A stretch of 64,000 bases of DNA from Phyto melanocephala (GCA_941918925.1 OW799237.1:18395201-18459200); one strand, 5' to 3'; shown: positions 11,196 to 23,009, numbered from the stretch's first letter. The notes: generated by a model from the sequence alone, not told the origin. Numbers and translations: made by a program.

Positions 11196-11330
11196 TAGGT
11201 TTTTGATATGGGTTTTAAAGTTGTGCCATATTTGGTAGTAGCACTTAAGATTAATTATAAAATCGGAAGAAAATTGTACGTATTTTTTTAAATAAAATTT
11301 TCATAAACATTAAAGCTTTAAATATGTAGT

Positions 11331-11605
11331 GAAATATATTGGCAACATAAGTTATTTCACACGAAGAATTTGACATAATTAAGCAGCTATTGATTTAAAG
11401 TCCATACGAAGTAACAACTCTTAGTATGATTTCATATAAATTGAAATGTTGCTGGAATATTGAAATATGTTTTTTACATTATATACAGTGTACTGCTTAG
11501 TCAACATTAGTTAATACCATTTCATAATTTTTGTTTTATAAAGAGTTCAACAGCAGTTCACATGCAATGTGGAACAGAGTACCAAGTGATTGGGCTCATG
11601 AACAT
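11331..11605 (+). repeat. Unclassified dispersed repeat, copy 1 of 3
   Basis: Aligns by eye with 27265-27560 and 22779-22990. Shared blocks in order: GGCAACATAAG or AGCAACATTAG, AAGAATTTGACATA, CATACGAA, TTTCATA..AATT, AATGTTGCT, ATATGTTTTT, a (G)TACTG segment, CCAT...ATAA.TTTT, AACAG(C/T)AGTT, CATGCAA or CATGACA, and AACAGAGTACCA or AACAGAATACCA. It is non-coding with no clear terminal repeats. It could be an old MITE, a SINE-like element or part of a degenerate satellite. Confidence 0.7.
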
Positions 11606-13240
11606 ATATTATTGATTTGTCCTAAATCCTATAAAAATACTCTTTCCGATATTAATATCAACGTTTGTAAATAAAAAATTTAGTATTTCGTAATTCAAGC
11701 AAAAAAGTTTAATTGTCAATATCTGTGAACAGTGAAAAAAACTAAAGTCTAAAGAAGATCATTTTAAGCTCTCTTAATATCAAGAGATGATCTTTAAGAC
11801 CCTTTGATTGCAGTGATCGGCGTAGTGATCTTTCTACAAAAAAAAAAAAAAATTGAAAAGATATTTATAACTTAATAGAAAGATATGATTATATTTATCA
11901 ATTTTTTTTTCGTTTTTGTTCTTTTCTGAAAAGTCTTTTATAAAAAGTTGGCAGTGCTCAAAATTCTTTTTAGTTTACATTAATCTTCGTCTGGCTACGA
12001 TTTATCAGAATATGAATTAACACAACAAAAAGAATCAACTTAAATTTAGTTACATTTTTTGTTTGGTTTTTGACTCTCCTGAAATATTTAAAAATTTGAA
12101 ATAAGATCTTCTGTCAAAACTACACTTACATTTTTGCAAAACTTTTAAATGGTTGATCAGTTATTGGTTTTCACTTCATATTAAAGCACGTTTCCTTGTA
12201 ACATGTTTTTAGTACGCCTGTTTTGAGATCGAACATTTTTCGCATATATATTTACTAGTAATATTTTTGTTATGCCTTATCAACATGTTGCTTTAGAGTC
12301 ATTAGACGAAAATTGTAATTTTTTTAATTATTTAAGAATGTTACCTAAACAGAACTCTGCTTATAATATAAAGAACATATAAAATGTTTCTGTCAACATT
12401 CATGCAACATTTTATTTTGTTTTAATTCAAATGGAATCCATGGAAGAGATGATTAATTTTTGTTTGATAAATTATTATAATAATCATATTTGCATGTCAA
12501 ATTATTTCTGTAAAATAACTAAAGTTGCTCAAGATAATTAACAAATTTTAACAGAATTCTATCTTAAGTTGACTAATTTATGAACATATTGATAGCAACA
12601 TGAGTATAGAAAGATCTTATAATGTTCAAAACAATAGTTTTAAAATTGTGTAACTCTGTTTTAAGAGCTAAATTTTTGATCTGTTGTTATCTTGAGAACA
12701 TGTTGTTAAAAAAGGAGAAAAATAAAATTTTTGCACAACATGTTTAATTAAAAATAATGTCCTTTGAAACAACTTAGGTAATGTTATTAAAAATAATTAA
12801 GTCATTGGGAAATTCTGCTTGTCAAATGAAACTACTAGGAGTTAGCTCAATTTTATTTTTTTAAGGGACCTTGTATCACATTTCTTTTCAAATGAATCTT
12901 CATATTTTACAAAAAACAAAATAAATTAATTTAGTGTTTCTGTAGAAACTAAATATGCCACCATCATGTGCTATAAATATTTTATCAACAACATTATTCT
13001 TAATACCAATTGATGTTAAGTTGTTCATAAACTATTGAACATTTTTTTGAAATTACTTTTGCAATAGTTGTTTTCTCTTTAAAACATGTTGCCTTCTTTT
13101 CTGAGCAACATATTTCTCCTTATCTTAAGTATTTGTTTCTTATTGCTTTACACTAATCTAGTTCTATAAATTTTCACCTCTGCAATTATTTGAACATTAC
13201 TAATTTGATTGATTTGATGTTTTGTGTTTTTTTTTTCTTT
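11606..13240. other. AT-rich non-coding DNA with scattered GCAACAT/ATGTTGC words
   Basis: No gene seen. CAACATGTTG (12281-12290), AACATGTT (about 12698, 13083), ATGCAACATTTTA (about 12411) and AGCAACATGAG (about 12593) recur. This hints that the motif family seen in the 21.6 and 53.8-61 kb arrays also seeded this stretch. Confidence 0.5.
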
Positions 13241-14345
13241 GATTTTTTTCACAGTGAACCAAAAACCAGTCATATTAATCTTATTTAATTAAAGCTCAAG
13301 AGCTCCAGTATCAGCAGCTACAACATCATAAAAAATAAACAAGAGCAAAAGCAGAAATTCAATTCAATTCACATGCAACGTGTTTACTGCTCATCAGGAG
13401 AACAACTTAACAGTTATATGGAAATAAATGTTATGTCAAAGAAACAGGCAAAAAAAGACGAAAAAAAAACAGTAACAAAACAACAACTTTAGCAATAAAC
13501 AAAATTCAAAACTAAAACTCATTTGTAGCAAGATGAGCTGAGAGACGCCTTGAAGATTTACGAGTAGCATTATACACATACTAAGTACGTACTGCAAGTG
13601 GGGCTTATATCGCCAACTGATATACACATACATTCGCATTCGCATACATCAAGCCGGAGTAGTCACATAAAAACCAGCAACAACAATACAGCTTTGTCGT
13701 AAATGAAATGGAAAAGGAAATATGGTTGTTGTCGTCTGTATTGCAAATGCAGTAAGATGCTGTTGTTGTAAACAAAATTAAAAATGTTCATTCGCAATGG
13801 TATGGTAATGATAATGATAATTGCTAATGACCAAAAACGTAATGAAGCAAAAATGAGCGCCAATGTAGGCGCTATAAAGGACTTCAAACTTAACTAAATG
13901 TTTTAATACGAAATGGGTATCCCCACATGAGATGGTGTGTTTGCTGTCGCAGCAAAAGTTTGTCGTCATATGAACATTTTAGATAATTTGTACACAAACA
14001 CGACATAACAATTTAGTGTAACGTATGGCAAGTAAAAGAAGTACGTACACACAATCAACATCTAGAAACATTAATAAGTTGTTGGGTATATGTTTGTCAG
14101 CCAGATATTAATGTGCTTGTATTTGTTTGAGGCTGGCAAGTATGCAGGCTTGTGCATAAGATATGATGATATTATGAATTTAGGTATGAGTATGATTATT
14201 ATGGCCAAGTACTTAAGTAGAAGATACAAATGAAGTAGTATAATAGAAAATTGAATGGAATTCGATGCTGCTAGCAAAGAGTTGAAGGCGAATTGTAAAA
14301 GAGCTTTAATTGGAACAAATAAAAAAAATGTTGTTGCTGTAAGTT
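13241..14345. other. Non-coding stretch of higher complexity, no gene seen
   Basis: Less A/T-monotonous than its flanks, with CAACAA/GTTGTT runs. Several short ORFs on minus (60-74 codons, 13436-14277) are low-complexity and hydrophobic, overlap each other in different frames and carry no recognisable domain. I treat them as chance. A conserved non-coding or UTR-like function is possible but cannot be shown here. Confidence 0.5.
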
Positions 14346-16313
14346 AAGCATGTTAAGTAGTAGCAACTAGTATTGCTTAGTTAGCTCTTTTAGAAATTCA
14401 GCTTTTAGCTTCTTCTTAGCTTTTTTAATCACCTTATTATAATTGAAAATTATACTTTTAATTAAGTTTTATTTCAAAAATGTTCAAGTTATTTATATTT
14501 ATGTAAAAATATTTTTCAGTTCTTTAATCCGGTTTGAAAGAACTCATATAACCACGTTTGTGATAAAAGTTTTCCGTTTAAAAATCGAATCATTTTGAAA
14601 CAATGTGAAGAATTTTGATTGATTTGGAGTCTCGTTTTTTTATAGTAGAGAGTTAAAACAAAAACTAAAATGCATAGTGACCGAAAATTATTCTAAATGA
14701 AATATATCTAAGTCACAACAAAAAAACGACTACAGCAAGTACATGACATATTGAGAATTCGAAGGGCTTAGGACACACATTAAATGGTTTAAGAATTCTA
14801 CAACGAACAATAAAAAGCTTTGTGTTCTTTTTAAAGTTTCTGCTAAATTATGACAATATGACAATACGATGATTAGGAGTTCTTGTAAATTCACAAAATA
14901 TTTTTGAAATTCAAATCAATTGGAACTTCATGTCAATTTCAATCATATAACCATTTTTGAATTAACAATTTTAATCTGAATATTTAATTAATTTTGACAA
15001 AATGTACATTTAAAGGTCATACATATTGAAGTAGCTTTCTTGGCAACATTTGTAGCAACATAAAGCCTTTTGCCAGCAACATGTTAAGGAAAACATTTTT
15101 ATTTTATTTTTTTAAATTTTACCGAACGGAGAGTACAAAGTATATTATAACATAGTTTAATCTGGCAAGATTCGAATCTAAAATAACCAAACTGTATAAA
15201 AAATTGTTAAAAATAAAGATTGGCTTAAGCCTTATAAATATGGAGAAGCGGAAGAAAAGTCCTCATACACATAATTTTGGATAGCCAGGTAGCCTTCTGG
15301 CTATTATCCTGCTTTAGTAATTACATTGACTATCTTCGATTGTACAAAAGGGTAAACTTTGCTTTGTATTTTGCGGCAAAATCATTATGCTGGTAATGAA
15401 CGCGGTAACCATCTCGAAAACTGTAAGTGAATCGCTTTTTAATTTTTCTGGTTTATACTGAAAGTAAACTGACTGGATGCTTTGGAAATAAGCTCAGAGT
15501 TAATGTAAGGCTAAAAGGGATATACACTTTCCCAAAGCGAAAAGTGAGACAATTCCCTCTATTAATAAGAAGAATCTTGGTTTGTTTTTTGTAATGACCA
15601 CGCAACTTCAGGTATTATTTGTGTTAAGTCAGATTGGTTACAAGAAGGATGAGACTGCGGAAATCCAGTACTCTGCGCCTAAAAATTACATTTTATAGAG
15701 TGTAGATGCACTACACTAGTGGTTATTTGGAATTCATTGCCGAATAGATGTCTTGGATTAAAAAAAAACCTTAAATTTAAGCCAACTTCTTAACTTCAAA
15801 AAATATATATTTTAGTAGAGGTGCATTTGTACTGTAAGTGTTTACAAAACATTTAACTGATTACATAAATTGAATTTTTTTGTTTTTTTGTAGAATAGAA
15901 CATGCACGAACTGCGCTTAAAAAGAGAGATAAAGAACGATCAAATAAACAAATAATATCAACATGTAATTAAATTTTGATTAGCAACATTTTTTGCTCTT
16001 AGTAACATTTTATCACATTAAATATATTGATGTTGCTGTGCAGTTTGTTTGATGACCTCATATTATATTAAAGACTAATTTTATATAAAAAATTTTGCTG
16101 AAACTTGTACATATTGTATAGTTATAAAAATTCTTAATTCTGTAAATTTCAACTTTTGCTGATCTTATAAAAAAAACTCAACTTACCTGACTTTTCTATG
16201 TAGAGCATTGCAAAGAAGGTGGTTGCAGTTCTAAATACTGTCTTATAGTAAGAAGCAAGGTAAATAAAATACATAAAAACATATTTGTGTTATGTTTTTT
16301 TGCTGGCTGCACC
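14346..16313. other. AT-rich non-coding DNA, no gene seen
   Basis: Contains GCAACAT words near 15040-15085 (three within 45 bp, with a GCAACATGTT) and near 15982. No ORF, RNA gene or element end is supported. Confidence 0.55.
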
Positions 16314-16335
16314 AAAAAAAAAAAAAAAAAAAAAA
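16314..16335 (+). repeat. Poly-A tract, 22 A
   Basis: Uninterrupted run of 22 A after GGCTGCACC. It could be the poly-A tail of an old retroposed sequence, but the preceding bases show no LINE or SINE similarity that I recognise. Confidence 0.9.
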
Positions 16336-17460
16336 CTTGAAGCTCATTAATATAAATCGTTATTATGAGCAAAAATATCGTTCATGCTATAAGGAATCAT
16401 ATTAATGCATGTAAAATGCAGCAAACTTTCCTCATTCGACTATTAAGATCCTAGTTTTACTTAAATAAACGAGTTCACATATAAAATAACAACAACAATA
16501 ACAACAAAAATAAACGTAGGCCAATGTTGCCACCACACAAACACTCATCATACTCGTATGAATAAGTTTACCTTAATTTTTGTAAAAATATTAAATGTTG
16601 CAAGTTTGTCCGTATGCATTTATTTATGTATGTAAGTATGTACGTATGTAGCAAATGCAAAGTAATAATAATTATTGATGATGTGGTTGTTGTCGTTATT
16701 GTTGGTGCATTTTGTTAATAGTATAGTTGCAGTCATTGTTGTTGCTGTTGTTTGCTGTTATAACTACAACAGTTGCATATGTACATTTTTGTTCATTTGC
16801 AGTCAAATTAATGATTATGAGTTAAATTGTAAAGCATGAGGTGTGAGTTAAACATACACTTAACTCTCCAACTATATGAACATGCATACATACACATGTC
16901 TGGACGTAGACCTGCAAGTATCTATGTGTATATGAACAAATAAACGAACGATGGAGTATTTCTTAAGAAGTTTAGAGCTAAGATACATATTAAGAGGATC
17001 TAGAGTTCCTCTAGCTTTTAATGTTGATGTGCCTGTAGATGCAAGAGGAGTAGTAGAAGGTGTTTTTTCTGTTACAACAAGGAGGCCAGTTTGCATATAC
17101 CTTGTTGTACTTTAAAGATTTGTTAATTTCTGTTGTTGTTTCTCTCCACTTTATTCACAAGTAAGAATAAATGTATGTATGTTTGTAGTTATAGCAAAGA
17201 CGACGAGTACTAATGTTGTGTATGTTCAAAAGTTGTAAATGTTTAGCATTGATTGTCATTTCTGCTTGTCGCAAGTAAGCGACAATTGGAGTAAAGAAAT
17301 AAAAGAGTCTTGTTTATTTGTTTTATGTATTTTTGTTTCTGTTTCTACTGTTTTGTAATTATGATTTACGAATAATAATTGTACGAGTTTGTCTGGATTT
17401 ATGATTTTTAATTAATAATAACATTAATTTATGACAATAAAAAAATATAAAATAATAAAA
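16336..17460. other. AT-rich non-coding DNA, no gene seen
   Basis: TATG/TACG microsatellite-like words near 16621-16652, GTTGTTGCTGTTG runs near 16737-16753. The 74-codon minus ORF at 16872-17096 has no recognisable motif and is not called. Confidence 0.55.
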
Positions 17461-18303
17461 AACAAGTAAGAGCGTTATATTCGGCCATGTCGAATCTTAT
17501 ATACCCTTCACAACGTGTAGTCATGCCATAACAGTAGTTTGTATCACCATTCCCCATATGAAATACGTACATATGTACATATAAAAAACATACATATATA
17601 AAAACATCCCATTGTAAAATTATAAATTTACATATGGATGTTAAAAAAAAAAAATAAAAAAAAAAATAAAAAAAAAATAAAAAAATTTAAAAAAAAATTA
17701 AAAAAAAACATTTAAAAAAACATTTAAAAAAATAATTAAAATATATATGTATAATAAATATAAAACAAACAAAAAATAATAAAAAAAAAAATTAAAAAAA
17801 TAATAATAAAAATATAAATAATTTATTAAATAAAAAATAAAAAAAAATATTAAAAAAAAAAATTAAAAATATAAAAAAAAAATTTTTTTGGCTCAGCTGG
17901 GATTCGATGCTACGTTTCTCTAACCAGTATACACGTTTGTATGTATGTATGTTGTTGTTGTAATGTTGTTTTTTGTGAAAAAAAATTGAGGTGGTCGTGG
18001 GTTTTTGCTCATATCTCAGTTGTTTATGAACCGATGTTTCTGATTTTCAATACTGATCTACTCCCAAATATTTCTGATATTTTAATACCTCACCCGGGTC
18101 CATGTGATATCGCAGGGCTTAAAAAAGTTGATTTCAACATACACACGGACAGACGGACAGACTGACAGAGCTTAATCGACTCCCCTTTTCATAAGCTTTC
18201 AGAAAATATATACTTTATGGGGTCGGAAATGAAAATTGTAGAAATTTCACACGGAATGACAAACCTATATTTACCCTTTTTCACTGTGTGAAGGGTATAA
18301 ATA
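17461..18303 (+). repeat. AACAAGTAAGAG-family repeat, short subfamily, copy 1
   Basis: Starts AACAAGTAAGAGCGTTATAT, then the TTCGGC..GCCGAA-type hairpin (here CGGCCATGTCGAA, imperfect), TATATACCCTTCACAACG, and ends GTGTGAAGGGTATAA, so the TATACCCTTCAC ends are inverted. Inside are about 260 bp of (A)nT-rich low complexity (17640-17885) and a tRNA-like GGCTCAGCTGGGATTCGATG (17890). Then come GAGGTGGTCGTGGG, CACACGGACAGACGGACAG (18142) and ATATACTTTATGGGGTCGG (18207). A 74-codon ORF at 17941-18165 is read through these repeat motifs and is not a gene. Confidence 0.85.
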
Positions 18304-18487
18304 GACATTTTAGTTAAGGAGGAGTTTAAACATAACTAAAGTGTAATATATATGGTAGAAAAGTTACTTATTATTATTTAGTTTTTCTAGGTTTTATGTT
18401 CTTTTTAATGATTATGATAAATTTTTAGTTTTAAATGTGAAATCATTTTTTTTTATATCTTTAATGTTTTGAACAACTTTAAGATTA
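18304..18487. other. Spacer between two repeat copies
   Basis: About 185 bp of AT-rich sequence separating the two same-orientation copies. Nothing is recognised. Confidence 0.6.
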
Positions 18488-19225
18488 AACAAGTAACAGT
18501 GCTATATTCGGCCGTGCCGAATCTTATATACCCTTCACAACGTGTAGTCATGCAATAACAATTGTTTGTATCACCATTCATCTCATATGAAATAAAAAAC
18601 ATACAAAATTATAAATTGAGTTTACGTATGTATGTATGTTTCTAAAAAAAATATTACAAAAAAAATAATAAAAAAAATATATTAAAAACAATAAAAAAAA
18701 ATTACAAAAAAAATAAAAAAAAATTTTAAAATTTTAAAAAATTAAAAAATTTTTTTTTAAAAAATTAAAAAAAATATATGAAAAAAATAATAAAATATGA
18801 AATAAATAATATATAAAAAAAAATTTTTTTTTGGCTCAGCTGGGATTCGATGGTATGTTTACTCTAACCAGTATAAATGTATGTTGTTGTTGTAATTGTG
18901 AAAAAAAACGAGGTGGTCGTGGTTTTTTGTTCATATCTCAGAAAGTTCTGGGGCGATTGTGCTGAATTTCAATAGCGATTCATTCCCAGATATTTCCAAA
19001 AGAATTATAGCATACTTAGATCTGAGGAACATAAAGCTGGTTCTAAAAGTTGATTTCAACCAACACACGGACAGACGGGCAGATGGTCAAGGCTTAATCG
19101 ACTCCTCTGTTCATAAGCTTTCAGAAAATATATACTTTATGGGGTCGGAAATGAAAATTGTAGAAATTACAAGCGGAATGACAAAGCTATATATACCCTT
19201 GTGCACCACAGGTGAAGGGTATAAA
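18488..19225 (+). repeat. AACAAGTAAGAG-family repeat, short subfamily, copy 2
   Basis: Same layout and orientation as 17461-18303. It has AACAAGTAACAGTGCTATAT, an intact hairpin arm pair CGGCCGTGCCG, TATATACCCTTCACAACGTG, an A-rich low-complexity block (18650-18830), GGCTCAGCTGGGATTCGATG (18834), GAGGTGGTCGTGG, ACACACGGACAGACGG, ATATACTTTATGGGGTCGG, and a GGTGAAGGGTATAA end. The 107-codon ORF at 18959-19282 lies mostly within the repeat and reads the GGACAGACGG motif; I do not call it. Confidence 0.85.
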
Positions 19226-19354
19226 AAATGTATTCGGATTATGGTGCAACTTTTGCAATTAGATTTATTAGAAATAGGATAAGCATATAAAGCAATAAGA
19301 ACTTTAAATATGTTCTATTTAAATTTTTTTATCACATATTTCTGTTGGCTTAAA

Positions 19355-19871
19355 CACAGAGAAAAATCTGGATTATAAAACGGTCACGACGGTCATATTA
19401 TATAGTTTATAATTTTACTGATTATATCATCACACATATATTATTATATAATTTGTGATAAGAGGCAAGATGATTATCTAATTAATAAAGCCAAATGTGT
19501 AAATATCAAAACGGTTTTCATTGTTTTCTTTCAGTTTATGATATCCTACCGCTGTAAAAAACACCTTTTATTATTGCAACAAGAAAACCGTTATATGTTT
19601 TAGAAAACATTATATAGTTTTAGAAAATATTATATCAATGAAATATTTTACGGTTATAAAAATTTTTCTTTATTGACATCATATTATGGTTGTAAGATAT
19701 TCAATTATTGTCACATGGGTTGTACTATGATTGTAAGGAATTATTTAGTGATCATAACATTATATTTTCTTAATAACCATTACATGTTATAATTACATTT
19801 GCACAATCCAATCCAAGTATGACTATTGTTTTTATATTATGATCACCTCAATCATAATTTTTCTTTAAGTG
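19355..19871. mobile_element. Inverted-repeat element (MITE-like), copy 1, ~517 bp
   Basis: The left end CACAGAGAAAAATCTGGATT leads into ACGGTCACGACGGTCATATT. The right end read on minus is CACTTAAAGAAAAATTATGA, then TTGAGGTGATCATAATATA. The ends share CAC...AGAAAAAT..(G)ATTA and GGT(C/G)AT...ATA. The interior is full of ATTATATGATTA/TAATCATAAT words and has no ORF. The same ends occur at 45670-46387. Family class is unknown. Confidence 0.65.
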
Positions 19872-21565
19872 TAACATGTTTTCGATTAGAATTATCGTAA
19901 TGTTTAATTTATTTTTGCAGCATATGGGCTGGGGGCTTCTTTTTAAATGTAAGTAAATTAAATAGGCTGCTGTGTTGCAAAAAAAGCATTTAACGTTTTG
20001 TAACTCTTTTTTTTACAAAAACATGTTGCCAAGAATTTCTTTTCTATAAAAAAAAACTGCCACATTTCTAACATTTCTTGTTTATTTCTTTTCTAATTTT
20101 CCATACAATCAAATTCCCACCTCTTCTGTCAAATATTATTTCTTTTTTTTTCGGTTGCTTTCCCCCTTTGTTGCAAAATTATGAATTATGTTTTTCTGAA
20201 ATTAGTTTGCCATCTCAATTTTTGCCACTCGATGTTTGTAGTGCAAATATTCCAGCAACAACTAGTCAATACCACAACAATTTAAATACAATCTATGACC
20301 AAAACACAGTTAAAATTCATTTAAGAAGAAGCCACCTTAATCAGAACCACTACGTATATACTTTTGTATAGCAAAAGCCTAGAAAACGTGTGGTAGCCAG
20401 CTAAGCCAGGTTGAAGCCAAGCTAAGTATACAAAATTTATACAAAAAAAAAAAAGTAAATGAAATTGTAGTCAATTGCCCGCTGGTGGTGAATTCAGTTT
20501 AATTTTAATTTCTTTTATGCTTAACTATCATCACCGTATGCATGTTAAAATAGGTGACAGCGCGGCATGAATCGTATCATCGCATAATATAAAATTAAGC
20601 TAGATACAGCAGCAGTAATAGCAACAGAAATATTATCAATATTAAAATAGAACAAAACCAAATATAGAAGAGTTATTTTCTTATACAGGCGTATCTACTA
20701 CTATGTACTAAAAAAACAATAACTACACAGTAATAAAAAAAAAAAGACTTGCAACCGTTTGCAATTATTTGGAGCATGTTAGAGCTACCGTGTATTCATA
20801 ATCAATATCTGCAAAAAGTTTTACCAGAAAATAATAACAGCAACCAAATACTTAAGCAACAATATGGCTTAATTTTTTATGGTTCTTATAATTTGTACAA
20901 TTGTAATAGTATTAATATTCATGTGCTTCTAATTATGTTTTGTTGTTTTTTTATCATAGAATTGCTCACATACTCAATTAAATTTTATCGATAATATTCT
21001 AATATCATGCATTTTTTTTTTCTACTAAAAAACTGTCAACTTTTTATTTTTTCTCGAAATTCGTTCAACATCGAAAATGTTTCTATTATGCATAAATTAG
21101 AAATGTTTCAATAATTATTGAAGTAAACTAGTTTGGATTTTGTCTCTTTGTAAGCCTAACGTGTACAGCAGAGACTCAAAAAGTATCTTGTATTAGTGTC
21201 ACATTTTAAAAGTTTTTATCGCAGTTGTTGTTTAAATTGTCACATGTTGGCCAGCTCTTTAATAATGCTGCATTATGTAAAACATTAATGTTTGGTTTTT
21301 AATTGATTTTATGTTGGTTAAGATAAGAAATAAATGCAGTTAAGATAACATTTTGCTTGATATTTTATTGATTTGGAGCAGAATTTCGATAAACTACCGT
21401 AGAATGTCAACAAGAAGTTGGCCACAAAATCAAATGATTTTTAACATAAATAAAAATGTGGCTAATTAGTTAATAGCATGCATATAAAATTAATTTGTTA
21501 CATGTGATTATGTCTGAGCGCATTTTAAAGTTTTTTTTTTTTTTGATTTGAAAAATTTAAAAAAC
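19872..21565. other. AT-rich non-coding DNA, no gene seen
   Basis: Two short ORFs on plus (20078-20371, 97 codons; 20749-20994, 81 codons) lack motifs, are rich in I/N/F/L as expected from AT-rich noise, and have no matching neighbour. Not called. Confidence 0.55.
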
Positions 21566-21870
21566 AATGTTGCCTCATGTTGCAAATTCTTTAAATACCT
21601 TTTTTTTTTCGAAATTTTTTATAAAGAAAAAAAATTATATTAAAGTATGAACTTGCCACATGTGGCAAGTTGTAAAATTTGTTTATTTCTGTGTAAATTT
21701 AATTCAAATTTTCTAAATTATATATTTTGTTCTGCTTAGCTTGAAAAAAAATATAACTTGCAACATGTTGCAAGTTGATATAAAATATGTGTTATCTTAT
21801 AAAACACCGTATCTAGAATATTTCTAAAATAGCTGTAGAGCTGAATACTTTTTTACATGTGGCACATATC
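21566..21870. repeat. Palindrome-bearing ~100-bp periodic repeat, cluster 1
   Basis: Copies of CTTGC(A/C)ACATGT(T/G)GCAAG sit near 21566 (half, CATGTTGCAA), 21650-21671 (perfect 22-bp palindrome of the CCACATGTGG type), 21755-21776 (perfect 22-bp palindrome of the CAACATGTTG type) and about 21854 (half, ACATGTGGCA). Spacings are about 84, 105 and 98 bp. The DNA between is diverged and AT-rich. An isolated 16-bp palindrome ATGCAACATGTTGCAT follows at 22994-23009. Confidence 0.75.
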
Positions 21871-22380
21871 TTTAAAACTGTATTAAAATTAAAAAAAATT
21901 TTGTGTTTTGGTCGCCGCAAGATTATCAGTGTAAATCGCATATCCCACATCATTTTAAAAAAGGTTGTCCAAGCTATTTACAATTTAATTTTCTCAAAAA
22001 CTTTACACGCATTTTTGACAATAGATAATTTCATTACACATGTATGTTAAAGTCGGTTTTTTAATTTAATATTCAAAAAGAATTTGGATGTTACGTAATT
22101 TTCTATACAAAGTTGTGTTTGCACAACGAAAAATAAGAATAAAAGAAAATTAAATAATAAAATGAGAGTGTTTAACGTACTGTCGTCGATTTAGTTTTTT
22201 GTCGTATTTTTTTGGCTGGTTTTTGGAGAGGAAGTTTTGGTTGATGATTAAGGCTGGTCCTCGGTCTGAATTTGAGAAATATTTTCACCAACATTAATTA
22301 TTTCATACTAAAAATATTACAAAAAAATTTATTTACAAAAAGCATTTTTTTCATTACCTTCTTACGGCATTATGCATAAA

Positions 22381-22454
22381 AACAAACCCTGTGCTAACTG
22401 ACAAGCTGCTACTTTTTTATAGGAAAATGCTTGTTAGTTAGCACACAGTTTGTT
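22381..22454. mobile_element. MITE-like hairpin, 74 bp
   Basis: The left arm AACAAACCCTGTGCTAACTG continues ACAAGC. The right arm, read on minus from 22454, is AACAAACTGTGTGCTAACTA, then ACAAGC. That is 26-bp arms with three differences around a loop of about 22 bp. Non-coding. The target duplication is not obvious. Confidence 0.75.
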
Positions 22455-22634
22455 ACTTTTCATGATACCCTTTTAATAAACTACTACAGAGCGCATGTAG
22501 AAAGAACAATTTTTTTGATAACACCTATTTCGTAAGTCTCTATTTTTCATCCCTGCTTGGAAAAATTTGAAAATCAGTTTGTGGAATTTTATATTCAAAA
22601 ATAATTTTTAAGTCAAGCAATGAAATATTGATCA

Positions 22635-22767
22635 GGGGCCGAATTACGGCATTCGATATCGATCGAAATTTTACTCGAACGATCGAGTTCGCTGTGCTTT
22701 AGGGATAGAGATTCTCATAAGAATTTTAATTAACTTCGATCACGTTCGAATGCCGTAATTCGGCCCC
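22635..22767. mobile_element. MITE-like element with GGGGCCGAATTACGGCATTCGA ends, 133 bp
   Basis: The arms are perfect inverted repeats for 22 bases: GGGGCCGAATTACGGCATTC and then GA at the left, with the reverse complement ending at 22767. The interior holds further ATCGA/TCGAT words. A related single terminus occurs at about 41806-41844 (on minus, AAGGGGCGAATTACGTCATT). The flanks show no clear duplication. A non-autonomous DNA transposon is the simplest reading. Confidence 0.8.
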
Positions 22768-22778
22768 AGCTATTGCCT

Positions 22779-22990
22779 TAGATTTCATACGAAATAAATG
22801 CTGTTCTTATTACGATATAAAATATTGCTTGAATATTGACAGAAACATATCACATGTTTTTCTCATATTAACAGAGTGCTGCTTAGGCAAAATTATTCCA
22901 TAACCATTTTATACGTATTTTTATATGAAATTTGACAGTAGTTAACATGAAATGATAAACAGAGTACTGGGTTTTTTGTCGAAAAAATTT
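22779..22990 (+). repeat. Unclassified dispersed repeat, copy 2 of 3
   Basis: Aligns with 11400-11600 and 27385-27560: GATTTCATACGAA, AATATTG..TGAATATTGA, CATGTTTTT, AGAGTGCTGCTTAG (compare AGTGTACTGCTTAG at 11487), TTCCATAACCATTTTATA, GACAGTAGTTAACATGAAAT, AACAGAGTACTGGG. The first third of the other copies is missing or too diverged. It is followed at once by the palindrome at 22994. Confidence 0.65.
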
Positions 22991-22993
22991 TTT

Positions 22994-23009
22994 ATGCAAC
23001 ATGTTGCAT
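22994..23009. repeat. 16-bp perfect palindrome of the CAACATGTTG family
   Basis: ATGCAACATGTTGCAT, self-complementary, with the same core as the arrays at 21.6 and 53.8-61 kb. It lies directly after a dispersed-repeat copy, hinting that the palindrome may be part of that repeat's 3' side. Confidence 0.85.

Noticed and set aside
13436..14277. Several minus-strand membrane-like ORFs
   Set aside because: Hydrophobicity is expected from T-rich codons. They overlap one another in different frames and lack motifs.
17889..17935. Functional tRNA gene
   Set aside because: A-box and B-box-like words abut instead of lying tens of bases apart, and no cloverleaf can be formed.
18959..19282. 107-codon ORF, one of the longest in the window
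   Set aside because: It mostly translates the AACAAGTAAGAG repeat (GGACAGACGG motif), and the same segment in the sister copy at 17461-18303 is not open in an equivalent way.
21650..21776. Palindromes as p53-type response elements
   Set aside because: The core CAACATGTTG breaks the RRRCWWGYYY rule at the outer positions, and the ~100-bp periodicity points to a repeat.
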